From Liolophura sinensis (Eukaryota; Mollusca; Polyplacophora; Chitonida; Chitonidae), in the NCBI RefSeq assembly GCF_032854445.1, contig NC_088297.1:22953127-23017126 (forward strand): a DNA stretch of 64,000 nt. The letters run 5' to 3'. Below are positions 57,311-64,000 of the stretch, piece by piece. The notes below the pieces were generated by a model. It searched no databases and was not told where the DNA came from. It worked only from the letters and a program-made list of their open reading frames with translations. A program made the position numbers and the translations under genes. Each line of letters begins with the position of its first letter. Positions within the stretch are counted from its first letter, which is position 1.

Positions 57311-60300
57311 TGTGGAGAGTAAAGTCACACCTATTTAGAAGAGTGACACCTAATTACAGGATGAGGAGTAAAATCAAATCTATTTATACCAGTGACACCT
57401 AGCCTACATGCAGGATGGAAAATAAAATAAGATCTACTTACAGCAGTGACTCCTACATACAGGGTGGAGAGTACAATAAGATCTACTTACAGCAGTGACA
57501 TATACATACAGGATGGAGAGTAAAATAAGATCTACTTACAACAGTGACACCTACATACAGGGTGGAGAGTAAAATAAGATCTACTTAGAGCAGTGACACC
57601 TACATACAGGATGGAGAGTAAAATCAGATCTACTTACAGCAGCGACACCTGCATACAGGGTGGATAGTGAAATCAAGCCTACTTACACCAGTGACACCTA
57701 CATACTTGGTGGAGAGTAAAATAAGATCTACTTATACCAGTGACCCCTACATACAGGGTGGAGAGTACAACAACATCTACTTACAGCAGTGACTCCTACA
57801 TACAGGGTTGAGAATGAAATCAGATCTACTTACAGCAGTGACACCTACATACAGGGTTGAGAGTAAAATCAGATCTACTTATACCAGTGACACCTACATA
57901 GAGGGTGGAGAGTAAAATCATATCTACTTACAGCAGTGACACATACATACAGGGTGGAGAGTAAAATCAGATCTATTTACAGCAGTGACACCTACATACA
58001 GGGTTGAGAGTAAAATCAGATCTACTTATACCAGTGACACCTACATACAGGGTTGAGAGTAAAATCAGATCTACTTATACCAGTGACACCTACATACAGG
58101 GTGGAGAGAAAAATCAGACCTACTTACACCAGTGACACCTACATTCAGGGTGGAGAGTAAAATCAGATCTACTTACACCAGTGACACCTACATATAGGGG
58201 AGGGAGAAAAATCAGACCTGTGGATAGGCGTGGGCCTGGCTTCCTTCCACCATAATGACATCTATATGCAGAATCTAGAGTAAAATCAGGCCTATTTATA
58301 GCAGTGACACCTGCATACAGGGTGGAGAGTAAAATCAGATCTACGTATACTAATGAAATCTACATACAGGGTGGAGGGTAAAATAAGATCTGCTTGTACC
58401 AGTGACACCTATATGAACGGTGAAGAGTAAAATCAGATCTACTTACAGCAGTGACACCTACACACAGGGTGGAGAGTGAAAACAGATCTGCTTGTACCAG
58501 TGACACCTATATAAACGGTGGAGAGTAAAATCAGATCTACTTACACCAGTGACACATACATACAGGGTGGTGAGTAAAATAAGATCTACTTACACCAGTG
58601 ACACATACATACAGGGTGGAGAGTAAAATCAGATCTACTTACACCAGTGACACCTACATACAAGGTTGAGAGTAAAATCAGATCTACTGATACCAGTGAC
58701 ACCTACATACAGGGTTGAGAGTAAAATTAGATCTACTTATACCAGTGACACCTACATACAGGGTGAAGAGTAAAATCATAACTACTTATACCAGTGACAC
58801 CTACATACAGGGTTGAGAGTAAAATTAGATCTATTTATACCAGTGACACCTACATACAGGGTTGAGAGTAAAATTAGATCTATTCATACCAGTAACACCT
58901 ACATACAGGGTTGAGAGTAAAATTAGATCTATTCATACCAGTGACACCTACATACAGGGTTGAGAGTAAAATTAGATCTAGTTATACCAGTGACACCTAC
59001 ATACAGGGTGGAGAGTAAAATCAGATCTACTGATACCAGTGACACCTAGATACAGGGTTGAGAGTAAAATTAGATCTACTTATACCAGTGACACCTACAT
59101 ACAGGGTGGAGAGTAAAATCAGACCTTCTCATACCAGTGACACCTAGATACAGGGTTGAGAGTAAAATTAGATCTACTTATACCAGTGACACCTACATAC
59201 AGGGTTGAGAGTAAAATTAGATCTATTCATACCAGTGACACCTACATACAGGGTGGAGATTAAAATCAGACCTACTTATACCAGTGACACCTATATACAG
59301 GGTAGAGAGTAAAATCAGATCTACTTATACCAGTGACACCTATATAAAGGGTGGAGAGTAAAATCAGATCTACGTACACCAGCAACATCTGTATACAGGG
59401 TGGAGGGTAAAATCAGACGTACGTATACCAGTGACACCTACATACAGGGTTGAGAGTAAAATCAGACCTACTTATACCAGTGACACCTACATACAGGGTT
59501 GAGAGTAAAATTAGATCTACTTACACCAGTGACACCTACATACAGGGTGGAGAGTAAAATCAGGCATACTTACAGCAGTGACACCTACATACATGGTTGA
59601 GAGTAAAATCAGATCTACTTACACCAGTGACACCTACATACAGGGTTGAGAGTAAAATCAGATCTATTTACAGCAGTGACACCTACATACAGGGTGGAGA
59701 GTAAAATCAGATCTACTTATACCAGTGACACCTACATACAGGGTTGAGAGTGAAATCAGATCTACTTACAGCAGTGACACCTACATACAGGGTTGAGAGT
59801 GAAATCAGATCTACTTACACCAGTGACACCTACATACAGGGTTGAGAGTAAAATCAGATCTATTTACACCAGTGACACATACATACAGGGTTGAGAATGA
59901 AATCAGATCTACTTACAGCAGTGACACCTACATACAGGGTTGAGAGTAAAATCAGATCTACTTATACCAGTGACACCTACATAGAGGGTGGAGAGTAAAA
60001 TCATATCTACTTACAGCAGTGACACATGCATACAGGGTTGAGAGTAAAATTAGATCTACTTACAGCAGTGACACCTACATACAGGGTTGAGAGTAAAATC
60101 AGATCTGCTTATACCAGTGACACCTACATACAGGGTGGAGAGAAAAATCAGACCTACTTACAGCAGTGACACCTACATTCAGGGTGGAGAGTAAAATCAG
60201 ATCTACTTACACCAGTGACACATACATACAGGGTTGAGAGTAAAATCATAACTACTTACACCAGTGACACCTACATACAGGGTGGAGAGTAAAATCAGAT

Positions 60301-60605
60301 CTATTTACAGCAGTGACACCTACATACAGGGTGGAGAGTAAAATTAGACCTATTTACAGCAGTGACACCTACATACAGGGTGGATAGTAAAATTAGATCT
60401 ACTTACAGCAGTGACACCTACATACAGGGTGGAGAGTAAAATCAGATCTACTTTCAGCAGTGACACATACATACAGGGTGGAGAGTAAAATCATATCTAC
60501 TTACAGCAGTGATACCTACATACAGGGTGGAGAGTAAAATCAGACCTACTTACCCCAGTGGCACCTGCGTACAGGCTACAGAGTAAAATCAGATCTGCTT
60601 GTAAA
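57311..60605. repeat. 49-bp minisatellite, about 67 units, 3.3 kb
   Basis: Units read ggtggagagtaaaatcagat + ctacttacaccagtgacacc + tacatacag. Variation is concentrated at a few sites (gtgg/gttg, caccag/cagcag/taccag, tcag/ttag/aaag). Most units contain AGATCT. One break, near 58200-58260, carries foreign sequence (gtggataggcgtgggcctgg). Confidence 0.97.
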
Positions 60606-60609
60606 CAAT

Positions 60610-60980
60610 GAAAACAATGCAAAGTAAGCAGACCCCAGGACACATAGTCCACCAGCATAGTTCTGCGGATATGTACACCTGCTCACCACAAAAGGCCACA
60701 GTATGCAGAATAATTTATTTTTAATTGAATTATACAAATGTGTCTTGGGATATTTGTAAACTGAGATGGAGATCGGTGTGAACAGCCGAATCTCCGTATT
60801 TTGTCCGTGTACAAGCTTACGGCATAAGATTCTTCGTGAAAACGCACAAGTTATATTATTACAAAAACTAGTGCAAATATAGGGATTCGTATTACACCGA
60901 AATATTTCTCACAGCTTGCATAAATTCACATAAGTTAAAGAAATGCTCATGTTTGAACTAAGCTAAAAGCATTCCTCAAA
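60610..60980. other. Upstream flank, nothing recognised
   Basis: Unique AT-rich sequence. Confidence 0.5.
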
Positions 60981-60984
60981 ACAT

Positions 60985-61250
60985 GGAGCTAAATGAGCCA
61001 AAGGCTTATTTTTGCATATTCCTAAAGTTAAAAACATTGCAGGACATTGAAACTGTCACACCTGAAGGCTAAATACACTTTGATTACTTTTCCAGAAAGA
61101 ATTTCTTACCTATAAGCTATATTTCTCATTTTTTATTTTTAAATCGTCTCAAATGCCTATCTGTTTGGGGTTAAATCCAGTTTGTTTTCACCGCCAGTAC
61201 TCTAATCACGTGACCAAAGAGTTTACTGATGATTGGCTCAGAGGAGATTA
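60985..61250 (+). repeat. Interspersed family E, copy 2
   Basis: Matches 20484-20745 in order: ggagctaaat, cattgaaactgtcacacctg, aatgcctatctgtttggggt, taaatccagtttgtt, gtgaccaaagagtttactga, tgattggctcaga. Confidence 0.65.
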
Positions 61251-61788
61251 TGAATAGGCACAAGGACGCACAGGAGTAATTGGTGTCCAAGAGAATGAGG
61301 ACCTATTAAACGTCCGGCAGCAGGAAGTTGACGTCATTTCCCAGCCCATCATGATGACGTCACATTAAAGACAGTATGACATTACGACAGAAATTGATAC
61401 ACTGCAATGTTGTAGACACTACAATCTATTCTTGATGTAACGATGACTCGAGGTCCTGTTTCACACTAGCGCCACCTCACGGGATTAAAAATTATGCCGC
61501 CTCCCCATTAGTGTTTAAAATGGTTTATAGAAACGTATGAGGGTTCTTGTAATTCATATATATCTGCACGAGGATGAGAATGACGTTTAAAATGAGAACA
61601 ATGCAATCTGAGCACTTTGGGATAATGTACAGAAACCATTTTCTTCTTTTCCAAACACATTGACGTTACTGATCGCTTGTTATCGAGATCTTCTGGACCA
61701 TGTCCGGGATTTACTTATCTATCTGATTGTTGTTTAACCCCATATAACACAAAATTCTTTGAGCAATATTCTATCAGACATTAAGCCT

Positions 61789-62060
61789 CAAAATTCTTTT
61801 GGCACACTAATGCTTTCAGCTATACCCATGAATGCAAAATTCTGTTGGCACACTAATGCTGTCAGCTATACCCATGCATGCAAAATTCTGTTGGCACACT
61901 AATGCTATCAGCTATACCCATGGATGCAAAATTCTGTTGGCACACTAATGCTGTCAGCTATACCCATGGATACAAAATTCTGTTGGCACACTAATGCTGT
62001 CAGCTATACCCATGGATGCAAAATTATTTTGACACCCTAGTGCCGTCAGCCAGACCTATA
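61789..62060. repeat. 46-bp tandem repeat, about 6 units
   Basis: Units read caaaattctgttggcacact + aatgctgtcagctatacccatggatg. The last unit is diverged (gacaccctagtgccgtcagc). Confidence 0.9.
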
Positions 62061-62077
62061 TATCTTCAAATTGTTTT

Positions 62078-62419
62078 GTAGAGCGTCCTCTTCGGGACCG
62101 GTAGATCCAGGATCAATCCTTGATTGAGTCACACCTAGTCACACCTAAGACTTTAAAAGAGGAACTTTCTCGCTTGGCGTTCAGCATGAAGGGGATAGTG
62201 CAACGACTGGTTGATCCGTATCAGTATAATGGCTCGGGCGGGGCGGCTCACTTGCCTTCGGTAAGTCGTCTTAGTGAAGCAGCACTAAATAAAAGAGCGG
62301 TGGAAATCCGTCCTGCAACAAGGAGGCACATTACACGTACATGCACCCTAATGATTCCTTCGTCGTCATATGACTGAAAAATTGTTGAGTACGACGTTAA
62401 ACCCCAAGCACTCACTCAC
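62078..62419 (+). mobile_element. SINE family 2, copy 2, with 12-bp target-site duplication
   Basis: A truncated tRNA-like head (gtagagcgtcctcttcggga, ccggtagatccaggatcaat + cc), a body (cgtatcagtataatggctcg) and the full 3' end (catatgactgaaaaattgtt, gagtacgacgttaaacccca + agcactcactcact). The word tcaaattgtttt flanks it at 62066-62077 and 62420-62431. This looks like a recent insertion. Confidence 0.9.
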
Positions 62420-62431
62420 TCAAATTGTTTT

Positions 62432-63338
62432 TGTAATATATTGCTCTTTAATATAGTTTTTACCGCGTAAGTCCATCGCAATTGATTAAAGCTTCGAGTT
62501 TCTTTCACAGTATCACTGTAAGACATACCTGATCAACATTCTTTTGACACAATAACACGTCAAGCACAAAGCTTCAAGGTTCTTTTAAAACAGAACACAT
62601 TGACTGGTTTGATTTCAGAAGATTATTTAGTCACAGTAACACTGCCAAATATATTAGGCAACTCAAAGGATTTCTTCTGGACACGGTGAGACTGTAAGAT
62701 AAACATATATAGTGCATTTAAGATTCCTTTGACACACAGATACCGTCAAACATATCAAGTCAAGTTCCCTTGATACATTCATAATGCCAAAAATTATGTT
62801 TCAAGGTTCTACTGACATAACAGCGCTAAGAGATAGAGCTCCAGTGTTCTTTTGCAGTAAGAATCTCTTCAACATTCTAAAAGTTGGGCGCAGTAACATC
62901 AAAAGACATAAGCTGATCTGCAGCGTTGGGAGTGTTTTTATACAGGAGCCAAAAATACATGGCAGATAAAAGATGCAATAATACTGTCAAAGAGCTTCGC
63001 CAGAAACCCCCAAAGTGTAAATAAAGTCAAATGAAATGTTTTTACAAAAGATATCTTCCGCGCAACTAATAAAGTTTTACAGGAAAATACGGGTAACTTC
63101 TCCGACACAACTACAACGTATTGTTTCCTTTATAGTTTCATATTCGGTGTGAAACTCTTTGGTGAAATTAATTTTATAAAGTCTGAAACCCCCATGGCGT
63201 GATGTAAAAAAGGGATTGTCTTTTACGATCGCCAATAGACATTCTGCGCCTTTGTGATAAACAAAATGTTTCTGAAAATTTGGTTGGATAAAACTGGACC
63301 AAAGATGCTAAAACCGCCTTTGTCCTCCAAATACTAAT
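62432..63338. other. Upstream flank, nothing recognised
   Basis: Unique sequence with weak echoes of the 46-bp unit (cttttgacacaataacacgt near 62543 and similar words at 62729). Confidence 0.45.
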
Positions 63339-63339
63339 T

Positions 63340-63461
63340 TTTAAATGAGTGTTTTGCGCCATACGCAAGAATATTTTACTTATACTACGGCGTCCAGCAT
63401 TATATTTGTAGGGCACCGGATAGAATCCCTGGGAAACTCACGAATATCCTCAGGTTGCCGA
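63340..63461 (-). mobile_element. SINE family 1, partial copy
   Basis: gagtgttttgcgccatacgc, actacggcgtccagcattat, cgaatatcctcaggttgccg; the tRNA head is absent. Confidence 0.78.
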
Positions 63462-63464
63462 AAT

Positions 63465-64000
63465 AATCCGTTGTTAATGTATTGGACTGAGGTCACCATA
63501 TACACTGAATTCTATTTACCATTTGCTCCTCTCAGTATACGATGATGTACGTTTTTATGTCATGTTACACTTGTCCTCATTCTTAATGACATTTAATCAT
63601 GCAAATATTCTCCGTCTGCAAGAAACTCAAAGTCACAAAGGTACAAATGTACCACGGAAATAGGTTTATCTAAACAGTCTAACCGTGTTGTTTAAACAGG
63701 GGAACTAACTCTGATGGTGGTTGGCCTCAGCACTTGATAGGCGTGTGTGTGTCTTGCTCGTCATGTAGTGTTCATCAGGACTCTTTTTCCAGTCCAGGAT
63801 GCTGCTGACCAATAGTGATCAGTTATCCACTAAAACCTAAAATCTTACAGGTTTTAGGAAAACTCAAAAATGAAGTATACATAAGATGGAAAGTCGGAGA
63901 AAGTTAATTGTAAACATCGTCTTAAACATTTTTCCCATTTTTCTTTACCTACTATACGGTAGGTATTCGGGACCACCTTCTGGTATGCTAGTGTATCGTC
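63465..64000. other. Right end of window, nothing recognised
   Basis: Unique AT-rich sequence with one imperfect 9-bp hairpin (cctaaaatc / ggttttagg, near 63836-63858). Confidence 0.45.

Overview
This is a eukaryotic window: AT-rich, intron-rich and full of repeats. Its short interspersed elements (tRNA-like heads, tails such as CACTCACTCACTC after a GTACGACGTTAAACCCCAA-type motif, and a second family ending in ATTT repeats) are of a kind I associate with molluscan genomes. A bivalve or gastropod is therefore the likeliest source, by inference only. I see no bacterial, viral or organellar gene.

There is one recognisable protein gene, on the minus strand. Fourteen coding exons run from a signal-peptide exon at 16.5 kb down to a cytoplasmic-tail exon at 679-757, and the gene continues off the left edge. 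Splice sites and phases fit along the chain (phase 1 between domains, phase 2 inside Ig1 and Ig3), except at the Ig1/Ig2 junction, which reads UAG. In order the exons encode a signal peptide, a 3-residue microexon, a Ser/Thr/Asn-rich linker, Ig1-Ig4 with strong L1CAM/neuroglian-type signatures, a fifth Ig-like domain lacking its first cysteine, a transmembrane helix, and a tail beginning YRNRGGTYPVDEKE. No fibronectin type III repeats are present or could fit, so this is an Ig-only, neuroglian-like adhesion receptor. The 5' UTR is split; a CpG-dense stretch at 55.2-55.55 kb with a consensus donor is a candidate promoter and first exon, which would make the first intron about 39 kb.

The most unusual signal is that the 3' ends of at least three exons of this gene, with their splice donors, have been tandemly multiplied into the adjoining intron. 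They are a 65-bp unit x4 at 3871-4130, a 34-bp unit x4 at 8003-8162, and a 44-bp unit of about 16 copies at 1-689. The copies keep donor-like motifs, so the gene carries ladders of possible alternative donors. A fourth array (26 bp, 1271-1866) may have the same origin.

The rest of the window (16.6-64 kb) is intron 1 and upstream flank, built mostly from repeats: two tRNA-derived SINE families; at least four MITE-like families (here A-D) with inverted ends that converge on TACCCTAA/TTAGGGTA; a two-copy family E; minisatellites including a perfectly phased 44 x 27-bp array (28526-29713) and a 3.3-kb array of 49-bp units with BglII sites (57311-60605); and dinucleotide and homopolymer tracts. 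All family names are mine, from comparison inside this window; none was checked against a repeat library.
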